Assembly: GCA_964369775.1 (NCBI GenBank)
Contig: CAYJHQ010000004.1
Location: 1-64,000 of the forward strand
DNA from: CAUPWF01 sp964369775
GTDB lineage: Bacteria; Bacillota; Clostridia; Lachnospirales; Lachnospiraceae
Direction of reading: 5' to 3'
DNA: 64,000 nt
Positions 38,802 through 46,240 of the stretch are shown here, piece after piece. Numbering within the stretch: the stretch's first letter is position 1; every line of letters begins with the position of its first letter. The position numbers and the translations under genes were made by a program. A model generated the notes under the pieces. It was not told the origin of the DNA and did not search any database. It saw only the letters and a program-made list of their open reading frames with translations.

Positions 38802-39236
38802 CTATGCGCTCTCCCAAGATGCCTCTGGCTCATACAGATAGAATCGTTGGTAGCCATTTCCACTTCTGGAAACTCCAAAAGCTGTAGCAGAGCTTACTCT
38901 TCCTCCCCGCTCGTCCTTAATAATGATTGCTGTTTCTTTGATTTCTGTAATTCGAACCATTGATTTATGGCACTCTTTCTCGTCAATAAACCACAAAAGA
39001 CACCCTCTAACATTATCTAATTCATCCAACGATAACGGTCCTGGATATTCCCTTTCAATCTTCTCCACAAGGGCTTCTTTTGCCAGCAGCATTCGGCGAA
39101 GCATTATTGTCCAAGAGCCACCGCCTATATCTAGCAAATCTGTGATTCCATTGATTTTCATGCACTCAATAATACTTTGCTCAATCAGCATGACCGATTG
39201 AACTAATTCATCTCTTTTATTAATATTTTTTTCCAT
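38802..39236 (-). CDS. Unknown protein (144 aa)
   Basis: Starts MEKNINKRDELVQSV. The C-terminal half (SMVRITEIKETAIIIKDERGGRVSS) suggests a small beta-barrel. No family recognised. TATATT box at 39259-39264, AAAGGAGTG ribosome site. Confidence 0.65.
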   Translation of the reverse strand: MEKNINKRDELVQSVMLIEQSIIECMKINGITDLLDIGGGSWTIMLRRMLLAKEALVEKIEREYPGPLSLDELDNVRGCLLWFIDEKECHKSMVRITEIKETAIIIKDERGGRVSSATAFGVSRSGNGYQRFYLYEPEASWESA

Positions 39237-39264
39237 ACAAACACTCCTTTATGCTTATAATATA

Positions 39265-39564
39265 CTACTCGATTGGCTCCCAAGGTGCAATTGGCTCTTC
39301 TTCAAAGAATCTATGAACGCCTCTCTCTACATTTGCTCGGCTAACTATAAACAAATTAGTCTCAACGCAATGCTGGTCTACATCTTTAATAGAAACAAGA
39401 CCCTTTGACCGCTCTGCCTCATTTACATACCACAGCTCTCTCTTTGTTGTTTTTGCTAATTTTTTGACAGAAATCGGATGAATCACGTCTTTTGTTGAAG
39501 AGCTTAGCACCTCTTTTCGTATCGAGTGACTGCTACTTGTGTAGCAATATTTTGCTGTATTCAA
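39265..39564 (-). CDS. Unknown protein (99 aa, TTG start)
   Basis: TTG start with GGGGG nine nt upstream. Ser/Lys-rich; no family recognised. It is one of three genes whose upstream region has the CCGTGCAAAAA motif (39617-39628) instead of the CATATT-GAAAATAAAT module. Confidence 0.6.
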   Translation of the reverse strand: MNTAKYCYTSSSHSIRKEVLSSSTKDVIHPISVKKLAKTTKRELWYVNEAERSKGLVSIKDVDQHCVETNLFIVSRANVERGVHRFFEEEPIAPWEPIE

Positions 39565-39616
39565 TAGGTATTCCCCCTTTCTTATAATAGATTAACATAA
39601 ATAAAAAATCTATATT

Positions 39617-39628
39617 TTTTTGCACGGA
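39617..39628 (-). promoter_or_regulatory. CCGTGCAAAAA motif copy 2
   Basis: Plus-strand TTTTTGCACGGA upstream of the 99-aa gene. Confidence 0.5.
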
Positions 39629-39642
39629 GAGCGTTGTTTCAA

Positions 39643-39667
39643 CAAAAAAAAGGAGCTATACGCCCCT
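39643..39667 (-). terminator. Terminator
   Basis: GGGGC / GCTCC stem then T7 on the minus strand. Confidence 0.7.
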
Positions 39668-39677
39668 TTTCCTATTT

Positions 39678-40190
39678 TTAGTTCTGAAAATAACCCCTTT
39701 TTTTATTATAAAACATGTCCATAAGATTTTCACAATTCATGCAAGTGAATTCGAACACGTCTGCCTGGATGTTTGTGCGATAGTGATATCTTCTACCGCA
39801 TTCACAAGAAGGGTAGACCATGTACATATCAGTAAGTCTTGTTACCTCTTGGCAATGCGAACATGTATAATTATATAGAGGGATTTTGGATGAGAATGCT
39901 TTTCGCTCTCCACAATGCTCGCATTCGACAAGCAAAAACCCAGAATTCATACGCTCGCCTCCATCGACATCTATAGGACTGTTTGAGGGCTTATCATGGA
40001 GCACCTCTTTCCTCGTACCATATTGCTTTTTCTCATCAACCTCCTTTTTAGAGTGACATTTTCCTCCACACTTGCATTCGTGTGGAATCGGATGCGCAAC
40101 GCTTAATGCATGATGAAGCAACTTTACCACTTCTTCCTCTGGAAGCTCTGTGCTTATATTTCCAATTGGTGATTTAATTTTAACTAACAT
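39678..40190 (-). CDS. Zinc-ribbon protein (170 aa)
   Basis: Cys clusters in order: CKCGGKCHSKK, CEHCGERKAF...CSHCQE, CECGRRYHYR...CMNCENL, i.e. three likely Zn ribbons, suggesting nucleic-acid or protein binding. Start MLVKIKSP chosen for AGAGGAGAAAG; it overlaps the upstream 268-aa gene by 7 nt, one of the few two-gene operons in the element. Confidence 0.75.
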   Translation of the reverse strand: MLVKIKSPIGNISTELPEEEVVKLLHHALSVAHPIPHECKCGGKCHSKKEVDEKKQYGTRKEVLHDKPSNSPIDVDGGERMNSGFLLVECEHCGERKAFSSKIPLYNYTCSHCQEVTRLTDMYMVYPSCECGRRYHYRTNIQADVFEFTCMNCENLMDMFYNKKRGYFQN

Positions 40191-40990
40191 ACTTCTTTCT
40201 CCTCTCTTAGTTCCCAACTAGGATCCCACTTTTCAGTCATTCGCTTTTGTCGTCTACGCCTTCTTAGTCGTAAGCGCTTTTCTTTTTGTTCTTCGCCATT
40301 TCTCTTTCGACAACTTGAGTATGGGTTTTTCAATACTCTTTTTAGTGACGAACTCCTCTTTGCTCTTGCATAGCTGATATCTCCAACTAGCAAGTCCGCG
40401 TTTTCTTCATCGAAATGTTCGCTATATGGAACAGCTTCAACGCTAAGCTCTTTCTTTGCGCCCCTAGCTTTTGCCTTTTGGATTCCCCATGTGAATTGAG
40501 CGATTCTCTTCCATCTATCTTCGCTAACAAGAGGCTTAGCTCCCGCAAAGGACTCTTTAACAAGCATCGAGTTTTTTCGGATTTTTGACCACTCCTCGAA
40601 AACCCAATCAAAAAGGATAGGGCGTGTTAAGTGATATTTCATGATTTCTCTGAATAACACCTTGTCATAGATCGAATTTCCATTTACGTCGCATAGATAT
40701 AGGTGACGCTTCTGCTCTCTCCTAAATAGTTGCACGTAGGTATCTGAGTCGATACGCTTGATAAGCCTTAGCAAGTCGTCCCAAAAAACGAAAGCCTCGG
40801 ATTGGTAAAGATAGCGGACAACTTGGTCGTAACTTTCAAACACCGTCAATTTTAGGCATCCGTAATTACTAAACAAATGGCCTTGCGATTTCAACTCTTC
40901 TAACGTGAGCGCGTCGTCTATAAGGAAATATATAGGCTTGAATGGAAGCTCCCTTTCTGTAATCTCTCTGATGATTTTTTTGTGTTCCAT
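40184..40990 (-). CDS. Unknown protein with Arg-rich tail (268 aa)
   Basis: Starts MEHKKIIREITEREL. The last 50 residues are highly basic (RLRLRRRRRQKR), typical of nucleic-acid binding. No family recognised. CATATT box 41015-41020. Translationally coupled to the Zn-ribbon gene, so the two may act together. Confidence 0.7.
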   Translation of the reverse strand: MEHKKIIREITERELPFKPIYFLIDDALTLEELKSQGHLFSNYGCLKLTVFESYDQVVRYLYQSEAFVFWDDLLRLIKRIDSDTYVQLFRREQKRHLYLCDVNGNSIYDKVLFREIMKYHLTRPILFDWVFEEWSKIRKNSMLVKESFAGAKPLVSEDRWKRIAQFTWGIQKAKARGAKKELSVEAVPYSEHFDEENADLLVGDISYARAKRSSSLKRVLKNPYSSCRKRNGEEQKEKRLRLRRRRRQKRMTEKWDPSWELREEKEVC

Positions 40991-41063
40991 GTGTAAACCT
41001 CTCTTTTTATTTTTAATATGCCAAAATCAATGCATTGAAGCGTAACATTTAACCCTAAATTCA

Positions 41064-41093
41064 AAAAAAGAGAACGGAACTGAGTTCCATTCT
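41064..41093 (-). terminator. Terminator built around a palindrome
   Basis: Minus-strand AGAATGGAACTCAGTTCC continues to GTTCT then T7; the hairpin core is the 13-bp palindrome. The nearest minus-strand gene end upstream is at 41422, more than 300 nt away. Confidence 0.6.
41076..41088. repeat. 13-bp palindrome copy 2
   Basis: GGAACTGAGTTCC, 55 bp upstream of the CATATT box at 41015-41020, inside a terminator hairpin. Confidence 0.95.
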
Positions 41094-41421
41094 CCATATC
41101 TATGATCAATTGCAATTGCTGCAGCCTAGTATAAACCGTAGCTGCTGTGAATAGCTAAAAAACTAACTCTAGGATTTTGTCAAAAGCTAAATCTTGAGTA
41201 GTGACTTTTATACATTTTAAGCATTAAAGGTTAATCGCTAAGTATTAAATACTGATTGTTAAGCGTTATCCTTCTTTATGGTGTGTTGACGCAATGATTG
41301 ATCCTTGTTGATGCCTCATTCGATGGCACACCTCTTTATAATGTTTTATTTTACTTTGCATAACCTTGCAAAGAGAGGTCACAGCTTTACAGTTTTTCGC
41401 AACAATTACAAGGAATCTATA

Positions 41422-42051
41422 CTACCACTCCAATTCGATTGTAGTTACTGCGTTTGATACCGCTAAGGCTGTATCTACGTTACTTCTAAACTCATCAATT
41501 TCATCTTCTAGCTTTCGAATCACTTCCAAAATCCCTAGGGGATCCTCTAGTATATGTTGATTTGCTTTATTGTGCGCGGCCACGATGGAGTCGATTTGAT
41601 TTGCTGAATCACCCTCTTTTCCACCACATGCTAGTGTTTTAAGAATCTCGTTCAAGCTTTTGTCGCTCTTTTTATTTTCGCTTGCCACTACCTTTTCCGC
41701 AAGGCTGTATTGCTGCTTCAATTCATCTAAGAGGTCTTCTTTGTAAGAAATACTCTGCTTGTAATCGATGACTTCCGCTACTGACATTTTTTGATTCCCG
41801 ATTGAAACCTCCGTGTTTGCATTTGAGGCAATAATTTTGGCCTTTAGATCCATTCGATTTTTAATTAACGCTGCAATTGAGTCGTAGGTAGAGGTCGCGT
41901 TTGCTTTAAACGCTTTAACAGTTTTCGCATTGACAAGAGTATCTGTCGTCTTTCTTGCTGCCACAAATGTACCAGACTCCACTTTTTTTCTGATTTTTGA
42001 ATCTTGCAACTTCAATTCGTTTAACGCTTCCGTTACTGTAATTTTTCTCAT
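41422..42051 (-). CDS. Coiled-coil phage-type protein of unknown function
   Basis: 209 aa from MRKITVTEALNEL, helical throughout with heptad-like stretches. The N-terminal 'TEALNELKLQDSKIRKKVESGTFVA' pattern resembles small phage/prophage proteins of the DIP1984 type; this match is tentative. AAAGGAATT site. Nearest CATATT is far (42179-42184). Confidence 0.7.
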   Translation of the reverse strand: MRKITVTEALNELKLQDSKIRKKVESGTFVAARKTTDTLVNAKTVKAFKANATSTYDSIAALIKNRMDLKAKIIASNANTEVSIGNQKMSVAEVIDYKQSISYKEDLLDELKQQYSLAEKVVASENKKSDKSLNEILKTLACGGKEGDSANQIDSIVAAHNKANQHILEDPLGILEVIRKLEDEIDEFRSNVDTALAVSNAVTTIELEW

Positions 42052-42224
42052 AAAATAATTCCTTTCTCCGTTTTCTGTTCTTGCTAAAGATTCCTCTGGT
42101 AGAGGCAATCCCCGTCTTTAACACGCGGTTGGCTTAGAAAAACAATATTGTGTGAGTTCTAATATTTCTCACTTCTTTAATATGCGAAATTTTAGTCTGC
42201 TTGATCGCGAATCAACAAAATTTC

Positions 42225-42998
42225 TTAACAATTTCTGGAACTGAGTTCCAATTTTTGATGATTGGATAGCCTTGCTCTTCCGATTTTGCAATATTTCTCT
42301 TCTTTTTCTATCCCAATCCATCTTCTGTTTAAATTTTCTGCTCCTAAGCAAGTCGTAAAGCTTCCTGCTGTGTTATCTAGCACCAAATCACCTTCATTGC
42401 TATAGGTCTTAATTAGATATTCTATTAAGGCAAGTGGTTTCTGGGTAGGGTGAAAGGAATATCTTTGTGTATCTGTGGAAAAAATTTGAATACTTTTGGG
42501 ATATCGTTTAGTTGAACAATATTCGTGATCTCGACTATTTTTTCCGTATACCTCCGTATTAGATTCCTTTTTCTTCTTTGATTTCTTTAATGCGTGACCA
42601 CTTGTCATCTGAGGATTATAGGTTGGTTGCTTCCTATAAAAGACGCTGATCAACTCATGATTTCTCATAGGTTGGCGCTTTGCATTGAAATAACCTACAC
42701 CTTTCACTTTGTCCCAAACCCAGTCGTATTTATAGTTTTTAATATTACTTGCCCTCAATGTACTAGAAAATGGCTCCGTTCCAAACAAAACAATAGCCCC
42801 ATTTTTTTTCACGACTCTATTGTACTGCTCCCACAAAGGCTCGAACGGTATCACTGTATCCCATTTACACTTCGTGATTCCGTAAGGCAAGTCACAAAGC
42901 ACCATATCGACACTGTTATCTTCTATCCCATTCATAACTTCCAGGCAGTCTCCTTGATAGATGCTGCCAAGCTCCGTGCTGTAATAACTATCTTGCAT
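42225..42998 (-). CDS. Orphan site-specific DNA methyltransferase
   Basis: About 257 aa, amino-methyltransferase (N6-A or N4-C) of the beta-like motif order. Motif IV DLPYG (in MVLCDLPYGITKCKWD), then C-terminal motif I/X with DNTAGSFTTCLGAENLNRRWIGIEKE. No restriction subunit is adjacent. Several ATGs are possible; I take 42998 because AAAAGG is 9 nt upstream, while 43007 abuts it. Its last codons contain a 13-bp palindrome (ELSS). It probably protects the element's DNA from host restriction. Confidence 0.9.
   Translation of the reverse strand: MQDSYYSTELGSIYQGDCLEVMNGIEDNSVDMVLCDLPYGITKCKWDTVIPFEPLWEQYNRVVKKNGAIVLFGTEPFSSTLRASNIKNYKYDWVWDKVKGVGYFNAKRQPMRNHELISVFYRKQPTYNPQMTSGHALKKSKKKKESNTEVYGKNSRDHEYCSTKRYPKSIQIFSTDTQRYSFHPTQKPLALIEYLIKTYSNEGDLVLDNTAGSFTTCLGAENLNRRWIGIEKEEKYCKIGRARLSNHQKLELSSRNC
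42237..42249. repeat. 13-bp palindrome copy 3 (inside the methyltransferase CDS)
   Basis: GGAACTGAGTTCC; on the minus strand it encodes Glu-Leu-Ser-Ser near the C-terminus. Confidence 0.95.
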
Positions 42999-43025
42999 AT
43001 TTTTCATCCTTTTATTTTTAATATG

Positions 43026-43052
43026 CAAAAAGCAAGGCTTGAACCTCGCTTT
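43026..43052 (-). terminator. Terminator
   Basis: AAAGCGAGG / CCTTGCTTTTT hairpin on the minus strand. Confidence 0.7.
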
Positions 43053-43056
43053 GTAC

Positions 43057-43245
43057 CTACACATACCCCTTCAATCTCAAATATTGTTTTGTCTTTAGCT
43101 CTTCTTTTTCACGAATCGCTAGCTTTGCTTCTGCCGTTTTGTACGCAACAGCCAACACGCTCTCTGGTAGCGCTTTCACTACTTCTTCTGGTGATGCTGA
43201 TCCAATCGCCACGCCTAGTCGCTCTTTCAAACCTTCTTTACTCAT
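43057..43245 (-). CDS. Small protein sharing a domain with its neighbour (62 aa)
   Basis: From MSKEGLKERL (GGGGGTG upstream). The whole protein resembles the N-terminus of the next upstream gene (43340-43981): L..RL..A..GS..EE(V/I)..A(L/M)P...A.(A/V)YK. Box at 43283-43288. Function unknown. Confidence 0.65.
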   Translation of the reverse strand: MSKEGLKERLGVAIGSASPEEVVKALPESVLAVAYKTAEAKLAIREKEELKTKQYLRLKGYV

Positions 43246-43290
43246 ATACTTACACACCCCCTTCTTATTTACTATCGATGCTAATATGAG

Positions 43291-43315
43291 AAAAAGCGAG
43301 GATTGCCCTCGCTTT
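43291..43315 (-). terminator. Terminator
   Basis: AAAAGCGAGGG / CCTCGCTTTTT hairpin on the minus strand. Confidence 0.75.
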
Positions 43316-43339
43316 TATCTCTAATACTAAAACTTGATT

Positions 43340-43981
43340 TTAACCATAGATCAGATCTCCAAATGCTGCAACTTGGATGATATAGTCTAGTAATTCAGCG
43401 TCGTAATTATCAATTGCGCAATTATGACTCATTTCGACCTTTGCCTTCTCAAGGGCCTCATCTAATTCTTTCATAGAAAAACTTCCGTGTTCGTCATCAT
43501 CAGAGATAACATTGATAGAATGACCCTTTTTCAATAGATCAACCAACTCATAGCTTGATCTTTTTTCCCATGAAAGTCCTCCCCAGTAACTAATAGCTGA
43601 ATCGGCATCACAAATAAAATCCGCTAAGCCATCTGCATCCATGCCTAAAAATGAAACCACAGCTCTGCTTTCATCAGCTACCGCTATATAATTTTCTACA
43701 TGCTTAATAAGGTCATTTTTGCCAAGAGAAAACACATCGCTATGAAACTGTATATAGCTAGCAAGCTTTACAGCATCCTCCCTTAAAAAGCAGTTTGACT
43801 TTTCCATATCTTCTGCAATATTCACTAGCCTCTGTACTAACTCTTCTGTTATCATTTTCTTATAGACTGCGGCAGCCATAGCCTGTGGCATCGCTCTTGC
43901 AATCTCTTCTACAGTACTTCCTGCTGTCGCACTTTCTAGCCTGCATCTTAAAATCTCTGCCTTAGTTTCTAACTTTGTCAT
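43340..43981 (-). CDS. Unknown protein (213 aa)
   Basis: Helical, acidic; N-terminal 45 residues share a module with the 62-aa protein encoded downstream. No family recognised. Complete element module: palindrome (44039-44051), CATATT box (44015-44020), GAAAATAAATTTTAGGAGG leader. Confidence 0.7.
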   Translation of the reverse strand: MTKLETKAEILRCRLESATAGSTVEEIARAMPQAMAAAVYKKMITEELVQRLVNIAEDMEKSNCFLREDAVKLASYIQFHSDVFSLGKNDLIKHVENYIAVADESRAVVSFLGMDADGLADFICDADSAISYWGGLSWEKRSSYELVDLLKKGHSINVISDDDEHGSFSMKELDEALEKAKVEMSHNCAIDNYDAELLDYIIQVAAFGDLIYG

Positions 43982-44038
43982 TATTTCTTCCTCCTAAAAT
44001 TTATTTTCACTTATAATATGTGAGTATTTCTAGAATTT

Positions 44039-44051
44039 GGAACTGAGTTCC
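44039..44051. repeat. 13-bp palindrome copy 4
   Basis: GGAACTGAGTTCC, 18 bp upstream of the CATATT box of the 213-aa gene. Confidence 0.95.
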
Positions 44052-44052
44052 A

Positions 44053-44076
44053 AAAAAGAGAGCCTAAGCTCTCTTT
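44053..44076 (-). terminator. Terminator
   Basis: GAGAGC-TTAG-GCTCTC followed by T6 on the minus strand. Confidence 0.85.
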
Positions 44077-44390
44077 CTATACTCTTCAAAATACACTATC
44101 TCGCTTCTTTTTTCGTTCCTTGATAGTTTGATTCGCATCTGAAGCAGCCTCTTTTTCGCAATTTCATATCCTATGCTTGCTCTGAATACACACGACACAA
44201 GCCATCCAGTTGTAGCAAGCGCTATAAGTGCTGGCAAGTCGCTTAAAGCCAGTCTTTGATCCGCCCACGCAGCCACACATATAAATCCAAAAAGTAGCAC
44301 AGCAGCACTCACAAATTGGCAAAACAGCGCAAAGCATATCTTTCTCCTTAAGACAATCTCCGTCTCTCTCTCTGATAATTGTAATTGCAT
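44064..44390 (-). CDS. Small two-helix membrane protein (108 aa)
   Basis: Helices at about 18-40 and 48-68, short basic cytoplasmic tail (RNEKRSEIVYFEEYRKRA). AGGAGGGTG ribosome site, box 44425-44430. Terminator overlaps its 3' end. Function unknown. Confidence 0.65.
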   Translation of the reverse strand: MQLQLSERETEIVLRRKICFALFCQFVSAAVLLFGFICVAAWADQRLALSDLPALIALATTGWLVSCVFRASIGYEIAKKRLLQMRIKLSRNEKRSEIVYFEEYRKRA

Positions 44391-44440
44391 ACATACACCC
44401 TCCTTAAATTAATTATTCGAGGTTAATATGCTAATGTACT

Positions 44441-44473
44441 AAAAAAAGAAGCGGAGCAATTGCTCTACTTCTT
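44441..44473 (-). terminator. Terminator overlapping the 40-aa CDS stop
   Basis: GAAGTAGAGC / GCTCCGCTTC then T7 on the minus strand; the TAG stop lies in the stem. Confidence 0.7.
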
Positions 44474-44587
44474 GTCCGCTAATCTGTCTGGCTGGTGCTC
44501 TTCTTGATAATACGCATCTGCTTTTCTCTTTCGCATACCTCCAAAATCCACCACATCTTCTAAATACTCAGCCACTTCAAACTCCAT
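44465..44587 (-). CDS. Small protein (40 aa)
   Basis: MEFEVAEYLEDVVDFGGMRK... ending RLADKK. Strong TAGGAGGAAATTTT site, box 44620-44625 and a terminator overlapping its stop argue it is translated. Function unknown. Confidence 0.65.
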   Translation of the reverse strand: MEFEVAEYLEDVVDFGGMRKRKADAYYQEEHQPDRLADKK

Positions 44588-44800
44588 AAAATTTCCTCCT
44601 ATGCTTTCATTTTTAAAAAAATATGAAAAAAAGTATATTTTTTCGCAAAAATGAGCGCAAGTGAAGAGAAATTATTCATATTATAAGTGTAGCAGTTGAA
44701 ATACTGTTACAGCATTTTTTTTCATACGTGCTAGGGCGAAAGCCTTGCACACTTCCTTTATTTAATATATATGAAGCAGATAGCGAGTTTGCTTCAACAA

Positions 44801-44830
44801 GAAAAGATGGGCTCTTCACCCATCTTTTTT
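44801..44830. terminator. Terminator
   Basis: GATGGG / CCCATC stem with A and T flanks. The 44588-44800 stretch upstream holds AT-rich sequence and no supported gene. Confidence 0.8.
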
Positions 44831-44836
44831 TGTGTT

Positions 44837-45097
44837 TTAATTTAAGTAATGCTCCCAATCTTCTCTCTCTACCCCAAACAGTCCTCCGTGCTCTGCATGG
44901 TCTGAAATTTCAGAGATGTCATCTATCATTCCCTCTCCTCCATCATTGTAGAGCTTATAGATGGCTAAACCCTCATCCCAAAGATCTTTCGCTCTTTGTT
45001 CTTTTAGTGGCAATACCTGCCCTTCTCCATCGTATCCATAATCTAGCGCTTCTTCAATAGAAATATCATTGTCTGGCATTACTACCTCTTGCATCAT
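44837..45097 (-). CDS. Unknown acidic protein (86 aa)
   Basis: Very acidic (DISIEEALDYGYDGEGQ). No family recognised. Palindrome (45156-45168), box (45133-45138) and TTAGGAGGA leader all present. Confidence 0.65.
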   Translation of the reverse strand: MMQEVVMPDNDISIEEALDYGYDGEGQVLPLKEQRAKDLWDEGLAIYKLYNDGGEGMIDDISEISDHAEHGGLFGVEREDWEHYLN

Positions 45098-45155
45098 ATT
45101 TTATATCCTCCTAAAGTTATATTTTCAGAAGGAATATGTAGAAACAGCAAAATTT

Positions 45156-45168
45156 GGAACTGAGTTCC
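45156..45168. repeat. 13-bp palindrome copy 5
   Basis: GGAACTGAGTTCC, 17 bp upstream of the box at 45133-45138. Confidence 0.95.
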
Positions 45169-45201
45169 AATCTGCGAGCGCAAGAACGCTTTATGGGGAT
45201 T

Positions 45202-45224
45202 AAAAAAGAGAGCCGAAGCTCTCT
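45202..45224 (-). terminator. Terminator
   Basis: GAGAGCTTCGGCTCTC then T6 on the minus strand. Confidence 0.85.
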
Positions 45225-46014
45225 ATGTTAAAGATATTGTCCCTGATTTATCAAGCGTTAAAATGTGATTACCCATAAACTCACTAGCAGAGCTCTGGCG
45301 AAGTAGGTTTTTAACTAGATCAAGTGCGTCTGACTCCGCAATGTCTTTAAATGCCACCCAGCTGTGTATGTCGTTCGCGATCAACTTACAACCATTTGGG
45401 TAGGCTTTTAGCAATGACTGAATCCCCTGCGCAGAAAGGATTGCGGCTGTGCCATATTGTCTTTGCTTGTTTGTCACAAAGTGAAGAATGTCTCCCGCCT
45501 CTGGATAAAGCGATGAGATTAAATCAAAGCTCTCTTCATCTTCTAAGCTGTCTTTCAAGCCTATAATCTCTGGCTCTCCGACGTTGTTCATCGCCGCATC
45601 GTGCAGCTCGTCAATGTCAACACCTAGAGAGTCTAAGCACTCTTGAGAAAGAAGCACTTCTTCTCCATTAACTGAAAGCCCATAGATAAAGCTGTATGGA
45701 AGATTTTCCATGTCCTTCTTTACCTTGTGATGGTCATTGCTTTCTGATAAAACCATCTTAGGAAACACAGCCTTCATGGCAGCTTCCCATGTGTTTAGCT
45801 CGCTTAGTTTCTTCATAACTAAACGTTGTTTTTCAACTGATGCCTTAATGTGATCCAATAATCCCTGTCTTGAAAATATTCCAGCACAAGGAACTTCAAA
45901 TCCCTCTTCATCATCAAATACAAATCGATACCCCAATGTTATTCCATTTACAGCGTCAATTTCAGCTAACTCTACCCATGCGTCTGGGTACATTTTTTTA
46001 ATATCCTCTAACAT
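45223..46014 (-). CDS. DUF5688-like protein (263 aa)
   Basis: The middle and C-terminal pattern (LSQECLDSLGVDIDELHDAAMNN, NKQRQYGTAAILSAQGIQSLL, then a LIANDIHSWVAF segment) resembles DUF5688 proteins common in Lachnospiraceae mobile DNA; the match is moderate. Soluble. AAAGGAGGAATG site, box 46048-46053. Function unknown. Confidence 0.65.
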   Translation of the reverse strand: MLEDIKKMYPDAWVELAEIDAVNGITLGYRFVFDDEEGFEVPCAGIFSRQGLLDHIKASVEKQRLVMKKLSELNTWEAAMKAVFPKMVLSESNDHHKVKKDMENLPYSFIYGLSVNGEEVLLSQECLDSLGVDIDELHDAAMNNVGEPEIIGLKDSLEDEESFDLISSLYPEAGDILHFVTNKQRQYGTAAILSAQGIQSLLKAYPNGCKLIANDIHSWVAFKDIAESDALDLVKNLLRQSSASEFMGNHILTLDKSGTISLT

Positions 46015-46198
46015 CTTTCATTCCTCCTTTATTTTGTCCTCATCAATAATATGAATATTTCAACTCAATAAAAAAATTAACTGTTTATTGAAGCATCATT
46101 ATACATTTCTTAGTCATCTTTCTTGTGAATTAGCGCAAATTCACAACAAAATTATAAAGGATTGCACTAGTTCCGTCAATCGAACAAACATTTGGTAC

Positions 46199-46236
46199 TG
46201 CAAAAAAAACAGGCAGGGCATCGCGCCCCACCTCTA
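46199..46236 (-). terminator. Flotillin gene terminator
   Basis: AGGTGGGGC / GCCCTGCCT stem then T8 on the minus strand. Confidence 0.8.
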
Positions 46237-46240
46237 TTTC

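Larger units (their letters stand above)
40991..41421. other. 431-bp non-coding stretch with hairpins
   Basis: No ORF with a ribosome site. It holds a palindrome-bearing terminator (41064-41093), imperfect AT-rich repeats around TTAAGC (41215-41270), a GGTGTG / CACACC closed structure (41280-41342) with an inner TGCC / GGCA stem, and CTTTGC / GCAAAG (41354-41373). An ncRNA is possible. Confidence 0.4.

Noticed and set aside
43256..43324. Plus-strand ORFs overlapping minus-strand element genes, e.g. 42594-43289
   Set aside because: No ribosome site, no promoter module, and antisense to clear genes such as the methyltransferase.
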